Below are positions 1 to 11,600 of a stretch of 64,000 nucleotides of DNA, in pieces (position 1 is the first letter of the stretch; every line of letters begins with the position of its first letter). Origin of the DNA: Isoetes taiwanensis (Eukaryota > Streptophyta > Lycopodiopsida > Isoetales > Isoetaceae); assembly GCA_021234155.1 (NCBI GenBank), contig JAJEKV010000026.1:18646167-18710166 (forward strand), read 5' to 3'. The notes under the pieces are model-generated. The model did no database searches and was not told the DNA's origin. It saw only the letters and a list, made by a program, of their open reading frames with translations. The position numbers were made by a program, and so were the translations under genes.

Positions 1-1353
1 TTTCCGTCTTTCTCACATGTTTCCTTGTTTTCCCATCCCTTTCCTTCCCCCTTCCCTGTTCCCGATAATCTTTTTCCCTTCCCTTTTGCTCCTTTCTCCA
101 CCTTTTCCCTCTTCTCTTTTTTATTTGCCCTTTTTTCCTTCCCCTTTCTCTTTTTTTATGCCTTCTCTTTTCCCCACCCTTTTTCCATGTCTTCCCTTTT
201 TCTTAACCTTTTTCTCTTTCGCCCTTTTCCATGCCTATTTTCCCTTCTCTTTTCCTCGCCTATTTTCCCTTCTCTTTTCCTCATTTTCCCACTCTTTTCC
301 TCTTTTTTTTTGTGTAACCTGTTCCCTTCCATTTTTCTTTTCTCCCTTCCGTTTTTCATGCCCTTTTTACCTTCCCTTTTTCCATCTCCTCACCCTTTCC
401 CTCTTTCCCTTTTCCATGTTCCCTTTGTCTCTTCCCCTTTTCCATTTTCCTCATTTCCTTTTTCCCGTGCCTCTCTCTCTTTCCCCCCTTTTCCATTCTT
501 TTTTCTTTTCTAGTTCCCTTTTCCCATGCCCTTTTTCCCACCCTTTTCCCTTTTCCCCATGCCTTTTTGCCCTTCACATTCTCTCTTTCCACTTCCCTTT
601 TCTTTTCCTTTTTTCCCTTTTCCTTTCCTTTTTTCTTTTTTTTTCCCTTTTCCTTTTACCCTTTTCCCTTTTCCCCATGCCTTTTTGCCCTTCGCATTCT
701 CTCTTTCCACTTCCCTTTCTTTTTTTTTTTTTTCCCCTTTTCTTTTTCCCTTTTTTTCTTTTTACCTTTTCCTTTTTCCCTTTCCCTTTTTCCTTTTTCC
801 CCATGCCTTTTACCCTTTTCCCTTTTCCCCATGCCTTTTTTCCTTTCACCACCCTTTCTCTTTTTTCCTTTTCTTTTCTCTTTTTTTTTCCTTTTTCACT
901 TTTCCTTTTACCCTTTCCTTTTTCCCCATGCCTTTTTGCCCTTCACATTCTCTCTTTCCACTTCCCTTTTCCTCTTTTTTTCCCTTTTTCTTTTCCCTTT
1001 TCCTATTTTTCCCTTTTCCTTTCCCTTTTTTTCCTTTTTTTCCTTTTTCCTTTTACCCTTTTCCCTTTTCCCCATGCCTTTTTGCCCTTCACATTCTCTC
1101 TTTCCACTTCCCTTTTCCTTTTTTCCCTTTTCCTTTTTTTCCCTTTTTTTTTCCCTTTTCCTTTTTGCCTTTTTCCTTTTCCCCATGCCTTTTTCTTTTC
1201 CCCACCCTTTCTCTTTTTCCTTTTCTTTTCCCTTTTTTCTTTTTTCCCTTTTCCTTTTACCCTTTTCCCTTTTCCCCATGCCTTTTTGCCCTTCACATTC
1301 TCTCTTTCCACTTCCCTTTTCCTTTTCCCTCTTTTCATTTACCCTTTCCCCTT
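1..1353 (+). repeat. Polypyrimidine tract (start of window)
   Basis: Almost pure C/T on the plus strand for over 1.3 kb. It is built from irregular repeats of CCTTTTCCCCATGCC-type words and a recurring ~30-bp word starting GCCCTTCACATTCTC (near 568, 685, 937, 1084 and 1286). Spacing is irregular (about 117-252 bp), so this is a degenerate satellite and not a clean tandem array. Long open frames rich in Phe, Pro, Ser and Leu come from composition alone and are not genes. The same material recurs at 7615-8460 and 14826-15040. It ends in a shared block starting CTTAAGAGATCGACG and forms the body of the Helitron described below. Confidence 0.9.
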
Positions 1354-1493
1354 AAGAGATCGACGCATGACCAATCACAGTGTTGGTAAGTCGTGCAATA
1401 AATTTAGGCCTTCGAATGCATCCAGATGATCTCGGCCATTCAAATTAGGGCTTGATGCACTACGCACTTACGGTATAACATTATAATATAAGA
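1..1493 (-). mobile_element. Helitron-like element, 5' end (partial, runs off window)
   Basis: Read on the minus strand, the element starts TCTTATATTATAATG at 1493, directly after an A (complement of T1494), as expected for Helitrons, which insert between A and T. The first ~140 bp match the 5' end of the complete copy at 7479-15180 almost base for base. The polypurine (minus-strand) body follows and the 3' end lies before position 1. No Rep/helicase gene is visible, so it is non-autonomous. The call rests on similarity to the complete copy. Confidence 0.6.
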
Positions 1494-3074
1494 TATATGC
1501 GGCTATGCCCAATTTACTCTCACAAGGATACTCAAACAAGTGCCTTCATTAACTGCAACATCTCAAGGTGACGAAAGTGTCCATCAATCTGCCCATATTA
1601 GCAACCTCTACATCATTAACCCCATAAAATATTGGGGTCCGAGAACATGCATGTGTCTCCAAACACGATGAGATTTATGTTATCGCTTATTAACACCACC
1701 ATAGTTGTATTATCAAATGATAGATGATAGCTAAAAAAATCGTTGAAAGAATTTTCAAGATAGAGCTTTGTGCATGGAGGTATGGAGAATAGAAGCACCA
1801 ACAACTAATTCTAACTTTAGCTAAAAAATGCCTTTGAATGAGCTACAATGCATGGCAATGCATTTAAACACATTGGCAACTCTTCCTATCTTCTAGATCT
1901 ATGTTTCTAAAATGCTCTATATTTGCAGTAAAAAAAGATCACTTGTTTGGGCATCAAACAACCCAATCCTCATCCATATAAAAAAATTAAGACATTTCTT
2001 TGTATATAGAATCAAATAAGCAAAAGTGCTTTCAATATTCAAACAACACATGAGCAACGAACAAAGTGTTGTGAAACTATTAGTTTACAAGTTAAAACTT
2101 GTAGCTGAATTATCATTCGAATACATATATTAACATTCAACCAAGTGTATGAAGAGAAACAAATCATAACCTTGAGCAGGTCTAGATGTTCAAATACAAG
2201 TTTTAATACATAAGCTTGACACTACCGAAGTAGCGAACAAGATTTTTTAAGCTCAGAACAAGCACTTTAATCGGAGCAACAGGCGGATTGTTCTTGAATG
2301 GTACAAAACTACTGCAGCCCATCAACTTCTTTATGGTGAATAGTATAGACTAGTACCTTGGAGCAGATTCTTAGTGACTAGATTTATGCCTACAAAAACA
2401 AGTACAAATTAATGATATATTTATAGAGAACTGTACTTACACATTCTATTAAATTCAGCATTTGCTAAAAGCAACAGGAGATCTAACAACTGCATGTAAA
2501 TAATTGTATGCTATCAATCTTAAACTTGAGAAGCCATGTTGTGCCTCTCCCTTATTGAACGCCAACCTGAATATGCACATGCAGCAGACGTCCCATTGTA
2601 TGGCAGGAACCAAAATACAAACAGATACAATTGTTGACAACACAAGTGCATGTAAGGAAAAGGTAAACCCCCAGGCAAAGGAAGTAAATGGTCCCGACCA
2701 CCAAGGTCAAACACCAACTGAAACTTGACCCAATAACAATTGATATTGTAAGATTGAGGCCTAAGTCCTTCATAGTTTATCTAAGGTAGCCATGCAAATA
2801 AAAAATTTTTGCTCCAAATGTTGCTTTTCAGAATAGTCTTTCTATACTGTTTCGAGCAAGCTAAAACGGCCAAGATCCCTTGCATAAATGTGGACAAAGA
2901 CATACTTTATTTTCAGTGTTTTCTTTACGTACAAAATCAGTGTTTTCTCATCGTACAGAAGCAAAAACGGGAGCTTGTCTCCTTAATGTTTAGATGTCAA
3001 ACTCCACATTTGATGGGCATTCAAAATAAAAAGACTTGCATAATTAGGTAGCCCGATGACTCTTCTTATACATT

Positions 3075-3170
3075 GATGGCTAGTGCTTATTGGGTAGCCC
3101 ATAACGACCCAATGTAGATATTGATGGCTAGTGCTTATTGGGTAGCCCCAATGTAGCGTTGCACGTACAG
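3075..3170 (+). repeat. 48-bp tandem duplication
   Basis: A word starting GATGGCTAGTGCTTATTGGG occurs at 3075 and again at 3123, with slight divergence at the end. The same doublet is present in duplication copy 2, so it predates the segmental duplication. Confidence 0.8.
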
Positions 3171-3476
3171 CTGTAGTGCTAGACCAAGTTGAAGCAACAC
3201 ACAACGACCAAATTTCGATTTAAAAGATGAACTGCATGCATGGACAAAAGGAGTTATATAGCTTCAAGTTTTTCTGTTCCTTTTTCATACTCTAACTTGG
3301 ATAAGCATACTCTATTTATAATCTTTGCCATGCAATGGAAGATAAATGCAAAGTCCAGGTGCATTGCTAAGGTATAATCTTGTTTAGTTTACTATATCAG
3401 TCTCTCCAGGCGTAATATATAGCATCAATCTGTGCAACAAACAAATTATCATAGTGGAACTTGACCTTGAATCAGT

Positions 3477-4092
3477 CAGGGATAGGTTCAATACTGTATA
3501 CGTTTTATACATAATACGTATTTTTCGTTTGATACGGCACAAATTTGACGTTTAATACGTCAAAAATACGTCCAAAAAAAATTTCGGCGTCGAAAAAACG
3601 TTTCTAGTAAAACGTTTTGGCGAAGTTTAAATCAAGGTTTTCGCTTACTAAAAAAAAAAAAAAAACTTTTTTTTTTATTATTATTGCGATGACCCTCGCC
3701 TGGCGTGCCACATTGAATTGTGCCATGCCGAGGGTGGGTGTCATTGCTGACGCGAAAAAAAAATTTAAAAAAAAAAAATTAAAATTTTTTTGAACGCAGC
3801 GTTTAAACCTTCCGGTTTTGCTTTACGCGATTTTTTTTCGGCGTAGTTTAAACCTTCGGTTTAAACGCTGGCGTTTAAAAAAAGGAAGGTTTAAAATTGA
3901 AAAAAAGCTGCGAAGTTTAATTCCAAGTAAAAAGCGAAACTAAATTTTTTTCCTTTGAATTTCGACGGCGGAATTTTAATTTAAAAAATCGTATTTTTTA
4001 AATAAAAAAAATCGTATTTTTCCCAAAAAACGTATTTTTGGACTTTATCGCCTGAAAAAAAATAATTTCATACGTCTGAGAACCTATCCCTC
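3477..4092 (+). mobile_element. hAT-type MITE, copy 1 (616 bp)
   Basis: The element starts CAGGGATAGGTTC and ends GAACCTATCCCTC, which are 13-bp terminal inverted repeats with one mismatch at the last base. It is flanked by the 8-bp target duplication GAATCAGT (3469-3476 and 4093-4100). An 8-bp target site and a CAGGG end are typical of the hAT superfamily. Subterminal TACGT/ATACGTATTTTT motifs repeat at both ends. The interior is low-complexity AAA/TTT mixed with GCGTTTAAAC words around a ~56-bp imperfect inverted repeat (3689-3744). No transposase is encoded, so it is non-autonomous. Confidence 0.88.
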
Positions 4093-6051
4093 GAATCAGT
4101 TAATCCTTTGTTGCTTCATATTCATTTCTGTAAGCATAGTAAGGGTATGCATTTATCATAAAAGGAGACCATGATTTATGGAGGAAGTCTAGCAATGCCT
4201 TGAAGGTAGATTTAATATAACCTGGATCAAAACATCCTGCAGATGGGGAATAAGGCTTCTCAAGTAAATCTTGGTGTTAGCTTATGACTTTGAATCTCTC
4301 TCTCTCCACTTAGGTAGGAAATCCTTAACTCGCTGACTTTTGATTGCATAGCAAAGATTTGGAAGTCGAGAAAACATAAAGAGAGTGCTTTCTCAATGTC
4401 TAACTTAAGAACACAAATCTGTCGCACCATATGACAAACATAAATATGTTTGAGATGAATGCAGAAAATGCAAGGGGCTCACACCATTGTCTAAGGGTGA
4501 TGGCTTCAATAGCTGCCATAACACATCATGGTCCAGCATAAAGAACAACTCCTTTTATAGCGCTTTGAAAATATATAATCGGCGGGCATTAGTTGAACTT
4601 CTATCTTAAGAACATGTAATCGTCTTGTAATTTGCATATTACATGGCTCATAGGACTTGCTAGAAGGCTAGGACCTGCAATAGAGGATTATGGCTATGTC
4701 AAATATTGAACTTTAATTCTTTGCTACAATACATAATAGTCCAAAGATAAAGGACACTTCCGTATATAATGTGACAGGCATTAGTTGAAATGCAATCTCA
4801 AGAACATGTAATCGTCTTCCAAAATTTGCATATTTCGTGGGTCATAGGACTTGCTAGGAGGCTAGGACCGCAGTGAGTAATATTATGGCTCTGTCAAAGA
4901 TTGAATTAGCTTCAGGGAAAAACAAATATGCAATGCAGGAGGATCATCCCTATAAACGTGCCTCTGTTAATTAACAATTATATCAACTATTTCTGATCCA
5001 TCTCATGGTGAATGTTTGAACCACAACATGGTTTTGAAGTGGAACATAAATGTTGCAAAGAAGGAAATAGAAAAGGCAAAAGTCAACTCTAAGCATAGAG
5101 TCAAGATGAAATACATTGTACCTTCAAATCTGGAGGCATGCTTTGTAATCTGTTGATATAAGATATGAGAGCCCCATCTTTGCCACCAAAATCTTTCATT
5201 TACCGCTTCGCAAAAAAGTCCTGAAATCTGCAATCGCATCTACAATCACAAAGTGCAATGAAAAAGACTTACACGTATTGTTAGCTCATGTGAATGGTTT
5301 TTATATGCAATAGGCATAAGGCACTCATAGTTTAAGTATAGAGTAGCTGAAGTATTTAGGTTGACCAAGAGCTTGCTAAAATATCTTTAAGCAAGAATCT
5401 TCACCTGTGCGCAAAATGTGCACTTGGATTTAGAAAAGAGTCGGCCGCTAGAAATGCGGGCAACAACAAGAAAAAGCATTCTACGGTGCGAGAAATGGCC
5501 TCTCCAAGGAGCGATTTGGTGGACTTCCAACAACCATAGCAGATTTAAACTATTCAAACTCATGGTGTGAACAAACACAATCTTGACAGATTCAGGCTAT
5601 CCAAACTCATGGTGGGAACAATCACAACCTTACGTACAACCACTCCGAAGTCCCATGCGGGTTCACGGCCATAAAAAAATCATGTATTTTAAATCTGCGT
5701 CTTGTTGAAGGGGAATATGAATAGAAAACCTTCCAATGGCATGCCAAATGCAAACCCAACTATCCAAGGGGATCCTTTCTACAAGCTAAACTAAAGATAA
5801 TTTTGGATCATTAGAATCCCAAGATACTTTATAATCAAGATGCTCCTGTTTAAAAGCTGGGCAATCCAATCTGAAACGGGAAGAACATGAACAGAGAAGA
5901 CAAAAACAAAGAACCGCATCAGGCACACCCGCAGTTCAAAGCAAAGAACTTCACGATTCTTGATGCAAATTATGAGCGTCTCTTAAAAAGCTCGAAGCAT
6001 CCCCGGCAACCCAAAGATTTTGCCATATTTTCATGCATCTTGCAAAAGCCC

Positions 6052-6970
6052 TAATCTAGCAAAAGATAACAGCGGCAACCACATATTTGTTGCTTAGATT
6101 TTGCATCAAAGCTAAGAACGGAACTGAACGGTGGATCAACTCCGCCATAGTAGTCGATGTTTCCATTTTCACCGCAATGCGGCCATGAATCAAAGCCATG
6201 GCTTATGCTTGGCATCGCCAGACATCAATAGCAGCTCCTGTCACCCCGTGAGGAAGCTCAATCAATCGATGGCGAGAATCGATTGTATGGCTAAATCTCG
6301 GCCATTGAATTTAAGGCTAAATCTCAGTCGTTGGATCTAGGGCTGGGTCCAACACTTACACCATAACATTATAATATAGGATAAGATAGGTGGCAAGAAG
6401 ATGTTTTTTTGGAAAAGGATTGAAGTTCTTAGCTGACAAAATCAAATGGTGGTGTCATTAATAGTGTAGCTCCATCCACATCTAGGCCTAATCTAGCAAA
6501 AAGATAACAGCGGCAACCACATATTTGTTGCTTAGATTTTGCATCAAAGCTAAGAACGGAACTGAACCGGTGGATCAACTCCGCCATAGTCGATGTTTCC
6601 ATTTTCACCTGCAATGCGGCCATGAATCAAAGCCATGGCTTATGCTTGGCACTGCCGTAGACATCAATAGCAGCTCTGTCACCCTCTAACACAGAAAAAA
6701 AGCAGTGAGGAAGCTCAATGGAGGAAGCTCGATGGCGAAATCGATTGTATGGCTAAATCTCGGCCATTGAATTTAAGGCTAAATCTCAGTCGTTGGATCT
6801 AGGGCTGGGTCCAACACTTACACCATAACATTATAATATAGGATAAGATAGGTGGCAAGAAGATGTTTTTTTGGAAAAGGATTGAAGTTCTTACTGTTCT
6901 CTAGAGCGCTGACAAAATCAGCAAATGGTGGTGTCATTAATAGTGTAGCTCCATCCACATCTAGGCCAAG
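6052..6970 (+). repeat. ~435-bp local tandem duplication
   Basis: The block beginning CTAATCTAGCAAAA is present at about 6052 and again at about 6487. The junction lies inside ATCTAGGCCTAATCTAG, a short overlap between the two unit ends. Copy 2 of the segmental duplication (from 19646) has the block only once, so this duplication is specific to copy 1 or is an assembly error. Each unit carries a Helitron-5'-like end (6381 and 6843). Confidence 0.85.
6340..6381 (-). other. Helitron 5'-terminus-like sequence
   Basis: On the minus strand the sequence TCCTATATTATAATGTTATGG follows an A and continues into GTGTAAGTG. It closely resembles the 5' end of the complete Helitron (TCTTATATTATAATGTTATACCGTAAGTG). 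The same end occurs at 6843 (second tandem unit) and 20002 (duplication copy 2). I could not find a matching 3' hairpin plus CTAG end at lower coordinates, so this is a solo or truncated end. Confidence 0.4.
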
Positions 6971-7283
6971 CCATATTGTTTGGTAATGTGACATTTAAGG
7001 TAAGAATTGGTCGGTTTGCAAAGACAAGAACATCACGAGAAGGTATAATATCTGCGCAAGGTCGAAAATTACTATGGATCATTACATTTTTCGACAATTT
7101 TGAAGGGGTCCCTTTTTACATCCAGTGCACAGGTTCTTGAAGCAGTTACCTGGATAAAATATTTACCATGGTGATATTAAATGGCTGCCATCTTGAGGTC
7201 TTGTCCATCTTGAGTCAGTAATAGAGGTGATATTTCCATTGGAGTTAGACAAACATAAGGTGGCCTTAAGCGTAAGGCATGGA

Positions 7284-7478
7284 ATGCCTTTGAAAAATCT
7301 GCAGAGATTATAGATCCTATGTAAACTATTTTACATCACGTTTACATTTGCATCAGACTGTAGACAACAACTTCAGTGTATAGTTGTATTACAGAGTTCT
7401 TATGAATATTTAAGACTGCAAGACATAAATGTTTTTGAATTGGATACAGCAAAGTTCACTATATAACATCATACAATA
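7284..7478. other. Unassigned flank between duplication copy 1 and Helitron
   Basis: AT-rich sequence with no gene or repeat that I recognise. The equivalent sequence is missing after duplication copy 2, where LINE 2 and later insertions take over at 20444. Confidence 0.6.
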
Positions 7479-7614
7479 CTAGTAATGGTGCCCAGCGTTG
7501 CTGGGCAAATGTTGGGAACCTTTGTGGACGGAAACCTATTGAGCTCAGACTCATTTTTATAAATCTAATATAATAGAAACCAAGTCCATCATTGCTAGGC
7601 TATAAGAGGTTTTT

Positions 7615-8452
7615 GTGCATTCGACAACCTTCCCTTTGCTCCATCCTGCATATCCTTTTTTCCTCATTTTCTTACACACTTTCTTTTTTCCCTTTTCTTA
7701 TTTTCCCTGCACATTTACTTTAATCCTTCTCTCTCTCTTTTTTTTCTTTTCTTTTTTACTCTCTTCTCCCTGCTCTTTTCCTTCCTTTTGTCCTTCTTAT
7801 TTTTCCCTTTACCTTTCCCTTTTTTTGACGGCTTTTTTCCTTCCCTTTTCACCTTTCTCCACCCTTCCCATTTTTCTCGTTCTATTCTATTCTATTCTAT
7901 TCTTTCCCCTTCCCTTTTCTCATGCCCTTTTTCCATTCCCCTTTCCCCACCTTTTTTTTATGTTATTCTTCCTCTCCTCACCCTCTTCTTCTTTATCTCA
8001 TGTCTCTATTTTTCCATTTTCTTCTTCTTTTTTTCTCGTGCCTTTTTTCCTTTCCTTCCTCCCTTTCTGCCTCCCTTTTTCTTTTTTCCTTTCCTTCTTT
8101 TTTCATCCTTTCCCCACCCTTTCCCTTTTTCCTGTGCCCTTTTCCTCTTTCCTTCCCCCCTTCCTTTTCTCTTTCCCTTTCCCTTTCCCTTTTCCATTCT
8201 TTTTTCTTTTCTATTTCCCTTTTCCCATGCCCTTTTTCCCTACCTTTTCCCTTTTCCCCATGCCTTTTTGCCCTTCACATTCTCTCTTTCCACTTCCCTT
8301 TTCTTTTCCTTTTTTCCCTTTTCCTTTCCCTTTTTTCTTTTTTTCCTTTTCCTTTTACCCTTTCCCTTTTCCCCATGCCTTTTTGCCCTTCGCATTCTCT
8401 CTTTCCACTTCCCTTTTCTTTTTTTCCCTTTTCTTTTCCCTTTTCTTTTTTT

Positions 8453-8460
<8 letters not shown>
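7615..8460 (+). repeat. Polypyrimidine tract, left half (Helitron body)
   Basis: C/T-rich degenerate repeat of the same family as 1-1353, including the GCCCTTCACATTCTC word at about 8268 and a CGC variant at about 8386. A short (TTCTA)n run sits near 7882. It continues at 14826 on the far side of the LINE. The long Phe/Pro/Ser-rich frames are compositional artefacts. Confidence 0.9.
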
Positions 8461-8503
<43 letters not shown>

Positions 8504-8625
8504 AAGGCAGGATATTTATATTTTATTATATAGAAAAAAATTACATAAACAAACAAAGCTAGCAAGTTGTCCCTTATATGGACTGAACATCTTTATGGCG
8601 CAATTGCCTAGGTTCCCTATTTAAT

Positions 8626-11600
8626 CTAGTCATCCTCTATAGTGCCTCTGCTGGCCCAAAAGCATACAAAGTATTCATAAAAGCCTGAGATTCTTCCAAC
8701 AGAGTCGAATTCCGGGTCATAACTATCTCCGAATTTCCTTCTATGAGCAATGCCCATCAAAGAAACTTCAAAGCTAAAGCTTGCTGAGATCCTTCTGTAA
8801 TCCGAGTTGAGCTTGCCCCTATCCACCTCACATCGGTGTTTCCACACACACCACAATGCAATGGCAACCATCGACCTTTTCAGCTTGGAGGTCCTGAGCA
8901 TAGCAATCCTCGGCCAACCAAGTTCCTGGGGTGTAATCCCGAGTATGGGCATTGCCCAATCCCAAAAAGGCCTGATTGTTGGGCAGAAAAACATGTGATT
9001 GGTATCCTCTTCTGCTTTACATCCGAATGGGCAGTCTGTATCCAAGACAATCTTTCTTTGCTTCAGCCGACATAAGGTATCTATTCCATTTTGCCATGCA
9101 AGCCAAATGAAATGTTGGATTTTCCTGCTGCACCACAGATTCCAGCTATCCACCAAATAAGGTAGTATGTCTGCTTCATCATATCCTATTCTGCTGCATA
9201 TTCTTAAGGGTTCTCTGTGTAGCAGTAACTTGTATAGTAGACTCACCTTATACCCTTTGATAACCTGCCCTCTCTCGTCTTTGATTATCCACTTCTCCTC
9301 CACCCCATCTATACCTGAAATGACATCCACTTTTTTCAGAATTTGCTGATATAGTTTCTTGTTCCCCTGCCCGCTTCCCACTATAGTCTTTAGTGAGGAC
9401 CATGCCTTCCATTTCTGCCTGTTTGCATCCCATATATCCCTTAGCTGACATATGTTTTTCTCCTTCCATCTCGCATAAATTCTTGGGTGTACTAAGGCCA
9501 GCGGCAGACCCTCTTCATTACTAAGATAGTGGCACCAAAATATATGAAAGGATCCTGCTTCCCATGGAATCTCCTCCGTTGTAAAGAGTTGGGCCACCTC
9601 CTGCCATGCTCCCAAGATATACCTCATCATGGGAGAGACATTACTGCCAATTTCAAACTGTATGAAGGCTGCATTTGGAAGGGTCATTGGGATGGATGGT
9701 TTGCCCACCGGATGGCATTTTTGTAGACCATATCTAATGAGGTGCATGGCGGGGGAGTCCTCTCCCTGAATTGCCCTCCAAACCTGCTTGGACGCTAGTA
9801 CTTGGGCCTGCACTCTGTAATCTTTTAGTCCTAGACCTCCATTCGCTCTATTTCTGCAGACTTCTTCCCATGCCAATTTTGATGCACCACCCCACAGAAA
9901 TCTTCTGACAATTGCATCCATCTGCTTGTACACGTATTTTGGTCCCATCATTACGGAAGATAGGTATACATGAGACGCTCCAAGGATTGCATTGCATATT
10001 GCAGTTCGTCCTGCCAATGATAACGATTTCGAAGACCACCCATTAATTCTTTTCTTGAGTTTGTCTAGTATAGGATTCCATAGCCCCTTAAGCTTTAAGT
10101 TAGGACACAAAGGCAGGCCCAACAGCTTGGTGCCCATATCCTTGTCAAGAATTTTCATGTTCCATGCCTTCAATCTAGAATCCACTGTTTCTTCAAAGGG
10201 CCATATTAGTGAACACTTGCCGAGATTGAGTTCCACCCCTGTGATACTCGAGAAGTGTTGCATACATTGTAGGAAGTTGCCAATACTGTCATCATCATAT
10301 CTTACAAAGGCGAATGAGTCATCAGCAAACTGCATAAGTGGGATTTGTCTATTCCCCAACCCGGGTAAGAAGAGGCCTTTGATTCTTCCATTATCCTGTT
10401 GCTTTTTGACCATGCATGCCAGCACATGTGCAATTATTAGAAACAGATAGGGGGCGAGGGGACACCCTTGCCTCACCCCTCGCCTAAGAGGAAAGAGTTT
10501 GGATGGTTTACCATTCAATAGGATGGATGCACTCCCAGCATGTAGCAGGCCTCTAATCATTTCAATGGTGATTGGATCCATTTGGAGTTTGGCAAGGATC
10601 TTCAGTAATGTATCCCAATCTATAGTGTCGTATGCCCGAGAAAAGTCCAGCTTTAAAAGAACACATTTTTGCCCTGATTCCTTGCACCAGTGTAATCCTT
10701 CTGCTGCTATTACATAGTTATTGTGAATGCTTCTGCCTGGGAGGAAAGCTGACTGCTCCTTCCCTATCATTCTTCCCAAAGCAATTTTCAGCCTATTCGC
10801 TATTAGCTTAGCTATCACTTTGTATAGCGTGTTCGTTAGAGCAATTGGGTGCCACTCATGCATCTGCAGGGGCCTATCTACTTTTGGGATCAAGGTAATG
10901 AATCCTGTGGCAATTGCTGGGTGCAATTGTTTTTGTGCCCAAATGTCTTTGATCACATCAACCATATCTTGTCCTAGTAGATCCCAAAACTCTATAAAGA
11001 GCTCTGGAGGCAGGCCGTCTGGTCCAGGAGACTTGCCCTTCGCCATTGAGGATAACACCTTGAAGACTTCGGCTGCAGTGATCTCTTGCACGAGGAGAGC
11101 ATTTTCTTCAGCAGAAAATCTGTCTTGTATGTCTTTGAGACCATCCTCTAGTCTGCTAGCATAATTGGCCTCCGGCTGTTTTTTTGCAAAGAGTGCAGAA
11201 TACTTGTTGACAAAGAATTCTTCAATCTGCTTTGGGTCTGAAATTACGGGGCCCTGCCCATCTCTGATTTCAGTGATGCTGTTCTCCATCAACCTAGATT
11301 TTGCCATTCTAAAAAACAGTTTGGAACTTTCCTGATCAACCTCTAGATAGTGTTTGGTTTTGGATCTAACTGCTGCCCCTTTGGCTTCGAACTCTTCTAT
11401 CGCCTTGATTTGGTTCTCTAATTCGGCCTCCACCTCATGGAGCTGGCTATCCAGTGCTTTGGTTGCTAATTCTTGTCTGACCATCCTAATTCTCCCATAA
11501 AGCTCATTTTTTGTCTTTTTGAACTCTAGCATTCTGGCTGTCCCCCAGGCTTTGATCCATCCTTTGATTTCTCTAACTCTTTTACACCATTTGTTCATAC

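Larger units (their letters stand above)
1354..7283 (+). repeat. Segmental duplication, copy 1 (~5.9 kb)
   Basis: This stretch is nearly identical to 15041-20443 in the same orientation. Homology starts in the pyrimidine tract and stops abruptly at GGCATGGAA, where copy 2 runs into the second LINE. I see no gene in it: it is AT-rich with only short chance frames. Copy 1 is longer mainly because of an internal ~435-bp tandem duplication (6052-6970) and a longer hAT MITE. Most other differences are small changes at CTG/CAG trinucleotides. The unit is probably intergenic DNA duplicated together with its flanking Helitron. Confidence 0.9.

Noticed and set aside
17-1429. Long Phe/Pro/Ser-rich open frame (470 aa) and overlapping Lys/Glu/Arg-rich frames on the other strand
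   Set aside because: They arise only because a C/T tract has almost no stop codons; several frames are open at once and repeat units shift frame freely.
7882-7905. (TTCTA)n run considered as a telomere-like repeat
   Set aside because: Only about four units and not the plant telomere motif TTTAGGG.
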